A DNA stretch of 64,000 bases from Roseivirga thermotolerans (lineage in GTDB: Bacteria; Bacteroidota; Bacteroidia; Cytophagales; Cyclobacteriaceae): NCBI RefSeq assembly GCF_014653175.1, contig NZ_BNAG01000001.1, positions 930,001 to 994,000 on the forward strand, given 5' to 3'. Made by a program: the position numbers and the translations under genes. The notes under the pieces were generated by a model. The model saw nothing but the letters and a program-made list of their open reading frames with translations, had not been told where the DNA came from and did not search any database. Positions 17,210 to 24,968 of this stretch are shown one piece after another (position 1 is the stretch's first letter; each line of letters starts with the position of its first letter).

Positions 17210-19597
17210 TTACTCCTGTCGCAACGTCTTTACCGGATTTTTTAAGGCCGAATTCATAACAATTGCGGCTACTAAAACAAAGGAAGTGCATAGGGCCACG
17301 GCCAGTCCGGTCAACAGAAGGCCAATGTTCAGTTGGCTTTGATAAATAAAATTTTGGCTCCATCGGTTTATGCCCCAATAGGCCAAAGGAGTTGCAATGA
17401 GGCTGGCAAGCAGTATTAGTTTGAATGTACCACTGTACATTATGGTCACTATTTGACCCGACATGGCACCTAGTACTTTCCGTATGCCAATTTCCTTTCT
17501 ACGTTGGTCTATGGTAAAACTGGTGAGACCTATTAATCCAATAATGGAGATAGCCGCACAGAGAATGGTCATAAATCCAATAAGCTGGCTTTGAGTTTTG
17601 TCGGCCTCGTATTGCTCATTCAGGCGGTCATTAAAAAAACTGTATTCGAAGGGATAATTGGGCAGTTGTTCGTTCCATACCTGTTGAGCAGCAGCCAGCG
17701 CTTCGCCTGCATTGTTCTGGTTGAATCGCACAATGAGATGCTGCCCGGGGTTGGGGTTAAAAACAAAGACCAGCGGCTCAATAGGGTTGTGCAACGAGAA
17801 GTGATTAAAGTCGCGTACCACGCCTATTACATGGCCTGGTTGTTCCTGATGAAAGAAGCCCATTTTTTTACCCAATGGTTCTTGCCAACCAATGGCCTTG
17901 GCAGCAGTTTGGTTAATGACAAACTTAGCGTTGCCCCGTGTTTCGTTTGGCGAGAAAAACTCACCTTCAGCCAAAGGAATTCCCAGAGTTTCAAGGTAGT
18001 CTGCGCCACCGTGCAGGTATTTAAATTCTATCTGTTTCATTTCTCCATCCATTTCGGCTTTAAACACAATCTGGCCAATGTTGGTACCGGGTAAAAAATC
18101 AGAGGAGGTTACCTTTTCAATTACCGGAAAAGTTTCAAGCGCATTTTTCATGGAGGTGTACTTGCTCTGGGTTACCGAGTCGGCAGTGGTAATGAGTAAT
18201 ATTTGGTCTTTCTCAAAACCCATGTCTTTGTTTTGTAAAAAGGCAATCTGATCTTTCATGAGTAAGGTAGAGAGTAGCACTCCTATTGAAATTACAAATT
18301 GGAATAGCACCAGTCCCTGCCTCATTAGCTGGCCTTTTTTGCCGGAAGACCAGGTGCCTTTAAGCGCGCTAACCGGTTTTATGGCGGATAGGTAAAAGGC
18401 TGGGTAGAGGCCTGCTACAAGGCCCGTGACGGCCACTACCAATAAGGTACCTGCCAGCAGGGAAGGATTATTGAACAGGTTGAAGTTGAAGTTTACCCCC
18501 AACCACGATTGGAGCGGAGAGTGCTCTACGAGCAACCAAACAAGTAGCAGCGAGAGCAAATAGGCAGAAAATGCCTGCACCAGCGATTCTACCAGCAGGG
18601 AGGTTCTCAAACGAGTAGCATGAGTTCCCAATACTTTGCGAATACCAATTTCTTTGGCTCTTAGGCCTGCTCTGGCCGTAGAAAGGTTGATGTAATTAAT
18701 GCAGGCTAAGAGTAAAATGGCTAACCCTACCATGGAAAACACCAATAGGTTGGCGGGGTTGCCTTTGGCAAAATCATCGTCTATTGTCTCTGCATCATAA
18801 TGAATATCGGCCAGTGCTTGCAGCCGCAGCCTATGTTTGCCGTTGATCTGATTGCCGAAAGGCATGTAGTACTTTTCGTTAAAGGGGCCAAACTTGCTTA
18901 GAATATCTTCTTTGGTGGTGCCTTCTTGCAGCAACAGATAGGTTATGCACTCCGCATTCCAAAGGGCCTCAGAATTGAAAGTACCGTTTTGCATGGCGAA
19001 TTCTCTGGAGCGCACCCCGGAAATCAGCACATCGAATGCAAAGTGAGTGTTTTTGGGGAGGTTGGCATAAACTCCTGTTATGTTCAGTTTTTGACCATCG
19101 ATAGTTATGGTTCGGTTTAGACCCATATCGTTGCCAAACAGCTTGTCGTTAACGGTTTTAGAAATAACCACGCTGCCCGGGTTTTTTAAGGCTGTTTTGG
19201 CATGGCCAGCCAGTAATTTCAGGTCGAACACATCAAATACAGAGGGATCGGTATAGTACATGCGTTCTTGCCGAAAAACCTGGTTATTGTGCTGAATCTC
19301 TCCTCTTCCAACAAAGCCAAATCGAGAAAAATTTTCTATTCCCGGGAGTTCTTCCATCATTTTCTCCGGTAGTTCGGGAGCCGAAAAGGCGGTGTTGAAT
19401 TCAACCCCGGGCGCGGAGAGCACATGACTTACGCGGTATACTCTTTGGTGATGAGTAAAATGCTGATCGTAGGTTAGTTCATGGCTAAGAAACAGGAGCA
19501 ACCAAATGCTGGCCGAAAGACCAAAAGTGAGGCCCACAATGTTTAAAAAGCTAAACAGACGATTTTTCCAGAGTACACGCAGAGCAAACTTAAGCAT
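17210..19597 (-). CDS. ATPase-less ABC transporter permease, MacB/FtsX type (two permease modules)
   Basis: A 795-residue inner-membrane protein from ATG 19597 (MLKFALRVLWKNRLFSFLNI). The layout is typical: a first membrane helix, a periplasmic MacB core domain (about 45-270), three helices around 285-430 with the AREGLRAKEIGIRKVLG-like signature (here RAGLRAKEIGIRKVLGTHAT), a second periplasmic domain (about 445-660) and three helices with QRRKEIGIRKVLGAMSGQ. No nucleotide-binding domain is fused or adjacent, so it must borrow an ATPase from elsewhere. MacB-type systems move substrates from the periplasm outward or transmit signals rather than importing. Substrate unknown. The gene is separate from the two paralogues at 22.4-27.4 kb, which point the other way. 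Confidence 0.92.
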   Translation of the reverse strand: MLKFALRVLWKNRLFSFLNIVGLTFGLSASIWLLLFLSHELTYDQHFTHHQRVYRVSHVLSAPGVEFNTAFSAPELPEKMMEELPGIENFSRFGFVGRGEIQHNNQVFRQERMYYTDPSVFDVFDLKLLAGHAKTALKNPGSVVISKTVNDKLFGNDMGLNRTITIDGQKLNITGVYANLPKNTHFAFDVLISGVRSREFAMQNGTFNSEALWNAECITYLLLQEGTTKEDILSKFGPFNEKYYMPFGNQINGKHRLRLQALADIHYDAETIDDDFAKGNPANLLVFSMVGLAILLLACINYINLSTARAGLRAKEIGIRKVLGTHATRLRTSLLVESLVQAFSAYLLSLLLVWLLVEHSPLQSWLGVNFNFNLFNNPSLLAGTLLVVAVTGLVAGLYPAFYLSAIKPVSALKGTWSSGKKGQLMRQGLVLFQFVISIGVLLSTLLMKDQIAFLQNKDMGFEKDQILLITTADSVTQSKYTSMKNALETFPVIEKVTSSDFLPGTNIGQIVFKAEMDGEMKQIEFKYLHGGADYLETLGIPLAEGEFFSPNETRGNAKFVINQTAAKAIGWQEPLGKKMGFFHQEQPGHVIGVVRDFNHFSLHNPIEPLVFVFNPNPGQHLIVRFNQNNAGEALAAAQQVWNEQLPNYPFEYSFFNDRLNEQYEADKTQSQLIGFMTILCAAISIIGLIGLTSFTIDQRRKEIGIRKVLGAMSGQIVTIMYSGTFKLILLASLIATPLAYWGINRWSQNFIYQSQLNIGLLLTGLAVALCTSFVLVAAIVMNSALKNPVKTLRQE

Positions 19598-19643
19598 AAC
19601 AATTTTTTAACTAACACTTTCGTTCAAGGTGATAAGATAAATC

Positions 19644-19651
19644 TACTTTTG
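19644..19651 (+). promoter_or_regulatory. Candidate -7 box (TACTTTTG) facing an apparently gene-less interval
   Basis: Exact TAnnTTTG match on the plus strand, in the gap upstream of the minus-strand permease gene. A strong terminator about 225 bp downstream suggests a short transcription unit between them. Confidence 0.35.
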
Positions 19652-19721
19652 CAATGAAAAGCCCCATTACTCTGGCCTTTGTCTATACTGAGTCTATAGC
19701 AATTGGTTAAAGAAGGTTAAA

Positions 19722-19814
19722 ATGGAACACTCAGATTTACTTTTTGCGTTAATAAGCATCGAAGAAGTAGGGTATGCAGAGGCGATTTGGTATGATAATT
19801 GGATAAGAAATTGA
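19722..19814 (+). CDS. Possible 30-residue small protein
   Basis: ATG 19722 opens a 30-codon frame (MEHSDLLFALISIEEVGYAE, then AIWYDNWIRN) preceded by a purine-rich AAGAAGGTTAAA. It lies between a candidate promoter (19644) and a strong terminator (19877). An 18-codon frame (ATG 19654) precedes it. The protein resembles nothing I know; it could equally be chance within a small RNA. Confidence 0.22.
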   Translation: MEHSDLLFALISIEEVGYAEAIWYDNWIRN

Positions 19815-19876
19815 AAGTAAAAATCGAGAGCTAGTCAGTAGTTCTCTTCATACAGTTAGTAGTTTATTTGTTTAGG

Positions 19877-19910
19877 ACCCGAAGGAGTAGTTACCCTTCG
19901 GGTTTTTTTT
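19877..19910 (+). terminator. Strong intrinsic terminator, plus strand
   Basis: ACCCGAAGG and CCTTCGGGT form a 9-bp stem with an 8-base loop, followed by eight T residues. No annotated plus-strand gene lies upstream, so it must end a small transcript or be a relic. Confidence 0.75.
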
Positions 19911-19920
19911 ATGTCCTTTA

Positions 19921-19953
19921 ACTGGTCTGACCACTCGAAGTGGTGAGACCAGT
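19921..19953. repeat. 15-bp inverted repeat (hairpin)
   Basis: ACTGGTCTGACCACT / AGTGGTGAGACCAGT around CGA, with one mismatch. It lies ten bases after the terminator and lacks its own T-run. It could be an operator or a mobile-repeat fragment. Confidence 0.6.
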
Positions 19954-19995
19954 AGTACCGATTAATCAGCATCGTTCCCACATAGAAGGAGATGC

Positions 19996-20157
19996 TCAAT
20001 CATTTTTCTCTAAATATATTTCTGGCAGTATAATCTTCACTTCTTGGTCAGAGTTTTCGGCCTTCCAGTAAAGAAGGTAGTTTGTCTTACATTCTTTGAT
20101 ATCGAAGCCCTTTTCTTTGAGTTCTATAAGTTTTTCCTTGAAGCTTTTTGAACACAT
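19996..20157 (-). CDS. Small hypothetical protein (53 residues)
   Basis: From ATG 20157: MCSKSFKEKLIELKEKGFDI, then ECKTNYLLYWKAENSDQEVK and a short tail. The amphipathic start and composition look protein-like. The same frame stays open upstream through a dispersed repeat into the end of the previous gene; that longer 109-residue version is unlikely. No family recognised; it may be the end of a decayed gene. Confidence 0.33.
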   Translation of the reverse strand: MCSKSFKEKLIELKEKGFDIKECKTNYLLYWKAENSDQEVKIILPEIYLEKND

Positions 20158-20173
20158 ACTAATTATAAAATAT

Positions 20174-20216
20174 GGAGATTGCCGTACTTCGCTATGCTTC
20201 GTTTGCAATGACGAAA
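20174..20216. repeat. Dispersed intergenic palindromic repeat (REP-like)
   Basis: The segment GGAGATTGCCGTACTTCGCT followed by ATGCTTCGTTTGCAATGACG has the form of the widespread intergenic repeat with GAGATTGC and GCAATGACG ends around TTCG-rich arms. Only one copy is in the window, so the call rests on recognition of its form. Confidence 0.5.
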
Positions 20217-20233
20217 CAGACCGAGCGCCAGTC

Positions 20234-21304
20234 TCAATACCTAATACTATTGTCCTTAAACCCCAACTTTCCCACCGCTCCTCCGGGTCCACTTGCCCAT
20301 ACCGCTTCTCCATCGAGTGATACATCTACGGCATAGTATTGCCCTTCCATAAGAGTGTAGGCTTTATCTCCCTCGCGGTAGTAGTCGCAGGACTCGCGGC
20401 CAACGGCAAACACATAGTTTTTCCATAAGGCAACCCCAGAACGGTAACCTTTGGGTTTCATACCAGCCATTACCGGGAACCAGCTTTTGCCACCATCGGT
20501 GGTATAGGCCGCGTTGATTTTGGTGAGCGAGTCACCCCGATAGTCTCCACCCACCATTAGGCCTTCCATTTCATTCTTAAAGTCTATAGAGAAAATGCCT
20601 TCGGTAGGCTCTCCCGACTGAATAGGGGTAACTGTTTTTTGCCAGGTTTCCCCTTTGTCGAAGGAGTAGAACAGACTGGCTTCTTGGCCTCCCAAGCCAA
20701 TGTAAACCTGGCTTTCGCCTACTGTTCTCAGGCAGGTACCGCTGGCGGCAAAGCCTCCTTGGCCTTCCAGCGCCTGTGGTCTTTGCTCAAAGGGCAGTTC
20801 GTTCCAGGTTTCTCCACCATCGGTAGTTTTGAGAATCAATAGTCTTCCATTAATGGCATCTCCAAAAGCAATGCCCTCCTTTTCATTCCAAAAGTCCATG
20901 GCATCGTAGAAGGTGCCTTCCACCATGCTGAAATACTTCTGCTCCCAGTTCTGACCGCCATCAGTGGTTTTATAGATAACGGCAGGTAAGCCTGCACTCA
21001 GCACAATGGCTGTGTTGGCATCGAAGGCCTCAATGTCTCTAAACTGAAGGGTGTCGGTGCCGGGAATGGATACGTTTTGCCATGTGGCTCCACCATCGGT
21101 GGTTCTGATAACGGTGCCCCCGCTGCCACTGGCCCAAGCCACCTGATCAGACACAGTGGAGAGTCCGCGAAGTCCTGCATAGACTCCAGACTCCTGGGCT
21201 TGCCAATAAGGCTCAGGCTTTTGCTGGGAGGTTTCTTTTTTATCGGCTTTTTGTGAACAGGAGAAAACGAAAAGGCTGATGAATAGTAGAGCGAAGTATT
21301 TCAT
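20234..21304 (-). CDS. BNR/Ycf48-like beta-propeller lipoprotein
   Basis: A 356-residue protein from ATG 21304 with a lipoprotein signal (MKYFALLFISLFVFSCSQKA, lipobox FSC). At least five (S/T)xDGGxxW-type blades are visible (TTDGGATWQN, TTDGGQNWEQ, TTDGGETWNE, SFDKGETWQK, TTDGGKSWFP), marking a sialidase/Ycf48-like propeller of about seven blades. Bacteroidota copies are often annotated as oxidoreductases, without good evidence; no redox motif is visible. Anchored in the periplasm or outer membrane. It may share a transcript with the lipoprotein gene upstream (21450-22250), although an inverted repeat lies between. Confidence 0.85.
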   Translation of the reverse strand: MKYFALLFISLFVFSCSQKADKKETSQQKPEPYWQAQESGVYAGLRGLSTVSDQVAWASGSGGTVIRTTDGGATWQNVSIPGTDTLQFRDIEAFDANTAIVLSAGLPAVIYKTTDGGQNWEQKYFSMVEGTFYDAMDFWNEKEGIAFGDAINGRLLILKTTDGGETWNELPFEQRPQALEGQGGFAASGTCLRTVGESQVYIGLGGQEASLFYSFDKGETWQKTVTPIQSGEPTEGIFSIDFKNEMEGLMVGGDYRGDSLTKINAAYTTDGGKSWFPVMAGMKPKGYRSGVALWKNYVFAVGRESCDYYREGDKAYTLMEGQYYAVDVSLDGEAVWASGPGGAVGKLGFKDNSIRY

Positions 21305-21360
21305 AGGTCTAATAAAATATATTTTATGTCATTGCTGCGTGGCAGAAATCTACATTTTAG

Positions 21361-21440
21361 GTCATGCTGAACTTGTTACAGCATCTAATCATCACCATAG
21401 ATATAGAATAAAAATGATCCTGAAACAAGTTCAGGATGAC
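21361..21440. repeat. Dispersed inverted-repeat element (MITE/REP-like)
   Basis: Opens GTCATGCTGAACTTGTTACA and closes TGAAACAAGTTCAGGATGAC; the ends are imperfect inverted copies (GTCATgCTGAACTTGTT / AACAAGTTCAGgATGAC) over an A/T-rich centre. This is the familiar form of a small intergenic element seen in many bacteria. It lies between two same-strand lipoprotein genes and could fold in their RNA. Confidence 0.65.
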
Positions 21441-21449
21441 GTTCTAATC

Positions 21450-22250
21450 TTATTGTTTCAGGGCTTGAAGATCCGGCTTTTCAGGAGAGGTAAATACGGA
21501 GGCAGGTAATTCATCGAAGACCATAATATCTTCCATGCCTCTTTCTCCCCGGCTACTGGAAAGCATTATTTCTCCGTGTTTTTTATAGTCTTTCCAGGGA
21601 TTAATAAAACCTGGCTCTTCATTGTCGGCTGTCGAATAGTAGGCCCACTGAGTCACCAGCTTACTTTCTTTGTCTACCCACACGTAGTACATGTTTTGTG
21701 GGGTACGGCCCACGCTTTCGAAGGTAAGGTTCAGCTTGTCCGCAGGTCGGCCATCTTGCGTGGCTTCTTCGCCCACATATTTCAGTGTCACTCCAGAATC
21801 TTTCAACTTATAGGGCATTACCAACCAGTAAGAATGGTTGATCCAGATGCTCTTGGCGGTTTGCATCAGGTTGGCCACAGAGTCGGCATCGGTTATTTCC
21901 CGACCATTCATAAAGGCTCGTCCGGTTTCGTCATTAATGTTGCTAATGAGCGTCATACCATTGGGTCTGTCTATTCGAACATTGCCTGTCCATTTATCCC
22001 AGACCAGTGCATCGCGACCAAAAAACTTCCAGGCGATGTGCCTGGTATTATCCCAGGCTTTTCTTCCACCCATGGCTTCCATTACTTCATCGGCAATGGC
22101 AATGGCTCGTGCATCGGAGCCTTCCATGTTAAAGCCTTCAGCCGGAGGGTTTCCATAAGGTTTTTCATTATCGGAGGTTGAGTTGTTTCCACAGGCAAGC
22201 ACAATGGCCAGGAGCAGAAACATGGCAGAAAGTCGGGCAATGATTTTCAT
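21450..22250 (-). CDS. Lipoprotein of unknown function (LolA-like fold suspected)
   Basis: A 266-residue protein from ATG 22250 with lipoprotein signal MKIIARLSAMFLLLAIVLAC (lipobox VLAC). The mature protein opens with an Asn/Ser-rich linker and then DARAIAIADEVMEAMGGRKA, followed by beta-rich sequence with many tryptophans (WKFFG, WDKWTGNVRIDRP, NHSYWLVMPYKL, MYYVWVDKESKLVTQW). The pattern resembles Bacteroidota outer-membrane-lipoprotein-sorting-like proteins of the DUF6503 kind, a tentative comparison from memory. Such folds bind lipids, but no specific ligand can be inferred. Precedes the propeller lipoprotein gene on the same strand. Confidence 0.72.
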   Translation of the reverse strand: MKIIARLSAMFLLLAIVLACGNNSTSDNEKPYGNPPAEGFNMEGSDARAIAIADEVMEAMGGRKAWDNTRHIAWKFFGRDALVWDKWTGNVRIDRPNGMTLISNINDETGRAFMNGREITDADSVANLMQTAKSIWINHSYWLVMPYKLKDSGVTLKYVGEEATQDGRPADKLNLTFESVGRTPQNMYYVWVDKESKLVTQWAYYSTADNEEPGFINPWKDYKKHGEIMLSSSRGERGMEDIMVFDELPASVFTSPEKPDLQALKQ

Positions 22251-22430
22251 AGGCTAAGGTTTTGTTGTCAAATTACAGCTTTCGGTGGCTTCAGACAATA
22301 CCGGTGAAGTAATCGGTTCACTACAAGCAATTGATATTTGACTGTAACCATAGAACAACTGAGGGAGTCTCACAAGGCAGAAAGTATGTAATTACTTACA
22401 TTAAGTGGTCAAACTCAAACAAAACCGGTC

Positions 22431-24806
22431 ATGTTCAGAAACTACTTTAAGGTGGCTACTCGAAGCCTCATCCGCCACAAAGGCTACTCTTTCATCAATA
22501 TTTTTGGTCTTACCGTGGGCCTGTGTGCTGCTTTACTCATTTTGCTTTATGCAAAAAGTGAGCTCACGTATGATCGTGTTCATACCCAGGCAGAGAACAT
22601 TTACATGGTTTACAAAGAGCGGATTACCCCCACCGGTACTCAAGAAACTTTCGATACCTGGGCACCAACCTGGGAGGCTTTAAAGGAAGACTATGCTCAG
22701 GTTGTGAACGGAGCGCGGGTTATTAACCAGGGGCTGTGGGTAGAAGTGAATGGAGAGCGCTTCAACGAACCGGCTACTTTAACAGACCGCAGTTATTTTG
22801 AGCTGTTTGACTTTAAGCTGAAGGAGGGCAATCGCCAAACAGTACTTTCCGGGCTCAATGAGGCAGTGGTGAGCCAGGCACTGGCTGAGCGACTTTTTCC
22901 CGGAGAAAATGCTATGGGTAAAACCATTATGGTTCCTTCTCTGGATAATCAATACATTGTTACCGGAATTTTAGAGGAGGTACCCTATAATTCCTACTTA
23001 CAGCCTAACCTGATTGTGCCGGTACAGAGCCACCCGGAGTTTGAAGGAATAGCAGGAAACTGGGGCAGTTCGTTTCTGGAGTCTTATGTGCTGTTGAAAC
23101 CCGACACCGATGTGGCTGAACTCGAGGCGAGCTTTGAGGACTTTATTGCTAAGATATGGGATGCTCAAACTGCCGAGAATACCAACTTTAAGCTCCTTAA
23201 CCTACTAGATGTGTATGACCGATTCAATGACAATCGGCAGTATGCCTACATCTTGCTGATTGTGGCCATAGGTATTTTGCTCATTGCGGCTATAAACTTT
23301 ATGAACCTGGCCACGGCTCGCTCAATGGAAAGAGCACGCGAAGCCGGTATGCGCAAGGTGTTGGGGGCCGTAAAACCCCAACTGGTTATTCAATACCTCA
23401 CAGAGTCGCTAACCATTACATTTATTTCACTCGTATTGGGATTGGTACTGGCCGTGGCACTTTTACCCCGGTTCAACACATATTATAATATTGGTCTGGC
23501 CACCGATTTTTGGCAGGATCCGGGGAATATGCTGGCTATTTTAGCAGTCGGGTTACTCATTGGTTTGGCTTCAGGGCTTTACCCTGCTTTCTATATCACC
23601 TCTCTCAAAAGTGTGGATACATTGAAAGGCAAGGTGCTAAAGACCAACGGTGTTGGTAAGTTTATTCGAAACGCCCTGGTGGTGCTTCAGTTTATGTTTT
23701 CTACTCTGCTCATAGTAGGCACGCTAGTTATTGGGCGGCAGGTAGATTTCATGAAAAACAAAGACATGGCTTTCGACAAGGAGAATTTGCTGGTGTTACC
23801 CATTAGAGTAGACGATTTTCCGAGCGAGGAGCAAGGTATAAACCAACTGAGCGGTTTGCGTAATGCGCTTAAAAGTCATACCTCAGTGACTTCGTTAACA
23901 GCCACCTCTTCGATTCCCGGTAATTTTCCGGGGCGTTTCACCTTTGTGGTGCCCGATGGCTTTACTGCAGAGCAGCGATTGAGGATGCGGTTTACGTTTG
24001 TAGATCATGATTTTTTCTCCAGCCTAAGGATAGAGCTCCTAAAAGGGCGGGATTTTTTACCCAACAGTGAGCAAGACCGTAGCGAAGCGGCTATCGTAAA
24101 CAAGGCGGCTCTGCAAGCCTTTGGTTGGGAAGACATAGAAGGCAAATATCTCAATTTTGGTAATCGAAAAGTTCAGGTAATTGGAGTGGTAGATGACTAT
24201 AATTTTGAGTCACTGGCCAATGAAGTAGCCCCCATTATTCATTTTTATCGTCCTCCGGAAAATGCAGTGCATTCCTTTACGGTAGCTCGGGTGGCTGCCG
24301 GCCGTACGGCCGATGCGCTTAGCCTGGCCAAAGAGCAATGGGAACTGGCGCTACCTTCTGTACCTTTTGATTATTACTTTGTAGACCAGCGCTTTCAACA
24401 ACTCTATGAGGCTGAAGAACGACTTACGGGAGCCATAAGTACTTTTTCTATGGTAGCCATAATTATAGCCACCATGGGACTGCTAGGCCTTTCTTCTCTT
24501 ATTACAGCCCAGCGAACCAAAGAAATAGGCATTAGAAAAGTTTTAGGGGCCACTGTAATGTCTATTATCGGCTTATTGTCTAAGCGGTTCGCCCTGCTCA
24601 TTGGCTTGGCCTTTGTGCTGACTATTCCCGTGGCAGTGGTCTTACTCAACAATTGGTTGGCCGATTTTGCTTATCGTATTCATCTAGGGCCGTTAGTGTT
24701 TTTGGTGGCATTGGTCGGCACCTTGTTTGTGGCCCTTATGGCCATTGGTTTGCAAACGGCAAAGGCTGCTTTGGCCAACCCGGTGCAGTCTATGCGCTAT
24801 GAGTAA
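22431..24806 (+). CDS. ATPase-less ABC transporter permease, MacB/FtsX type
   Basis: A 791-residue protein from ATG 22431 (MFRNYFKVATRSLIRHKGYS). Two MacB modules: helix 1 (about 20-42), periplasmic domain to about 275, helices with REAGMRKVLGAVKPQLV, a second periplasmic domain (about 435-660) and helices with QRTKEIGIRKVLGATVMS, ending NPVQSMRYE. Lacks an ATPase. Followed by a same-strand paralogue 162 bp on, and probably co-expressed with it. Three such genes lie within 10 kb, as is common in Bacteroidota where paralogous permeases cluster. Substrate unknown. Confidence 0.92.
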   Translation: MFRNYFKVATRSLIRHKGYSFINIFGLTVGLCAALLILLYAKSELTYDRVHTQAENIYMVYKERITPTGTQETFDTWAPTWEALKEDYAQVVNGARVINQGLWVEVNGERFNEPATLTDRSYFELFDFKLKEGNRQTVLSGLNEAVVSQALAERLFPGENAMGKTIMVPSLDNQYIVTGILEEVPYNSYLQPNLIVPVQSHPEFEGIAGNWGSSFLESYVLLKPDTDVAELEASFEDFIAKIWDAQTAENTNFKLLNLLDVYDRFNDNRQYAYILLIVAIGILLIAAINFMNLATARSMERAREAGMRKVLGAVKPQLVIQYLTESLTITFISLVLGLVLAVALLPRFNTYYNIGLATDFWQDPGNMLAILAVGLLIGLASGLYPAFYITSLKSVDTLKGKVLKTNGVGKFIRNALVVLQFMFSTLLIVGTLVIGRQVDFMKNKDMAFDKENLLVLPIRVDDFPSEEQGINQLSGLRNALKSHTSVTSLTATSSIPGNFPGRFTFVVPDGFTAEQRLRMRFTFVDHDFFSSLRIELLKGRDFLPNSEQDRSEAAIVNKAALQAFGWEDIEGKYLNFGNRKVQVIGVVDDYNFESLANEVAPIIHFYRPPENAVHSFTVARVAAGRTADALSLAKEQWELALPSVPFDYYFVDQRFQQLYEAEERLTGAISTFSMVAIIIATMGLLGLSSLITAQRTKEIGIRKVLGATVMSIIGLLSKRFALLIGLAFVLTIPVAVVLLNNWLADFAYRIHLGPLVFLVALVGTLFVALMAIGLQTAKAALANPVQSMRYE

Positions 24807-24968
24807 ATTCTGAAGGCAAGGGATGTAAATGGGTTGGTTAAACCCGATATTTCTGTTGTAAACCGCATAAAAAGCAATTTTGGACTTCTTGTTCAGATAA
24901 AACGGCTATTGATCATTGACTCATTTTTGCATGTTGAGGCAAACTATTGGGTTCAAAAACACAAAATC

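Noticed and set aside
19996-20325. 109-codon minus-strand frame overlapping the propeller lipoprotein gene
   Set aside because: Its first half reads through a dispersed repeat and the end of the upstream gene in another frame; only the part from ATG 20157 was kept, at low confidence.
24834-24968. 45-codon N-terminal extension of the second plus-strand permease
   Set aside because: It starts at TTG, precedes the conserved family start (MIRSYFKVAFRNLF) and does not look like a signal sequence.
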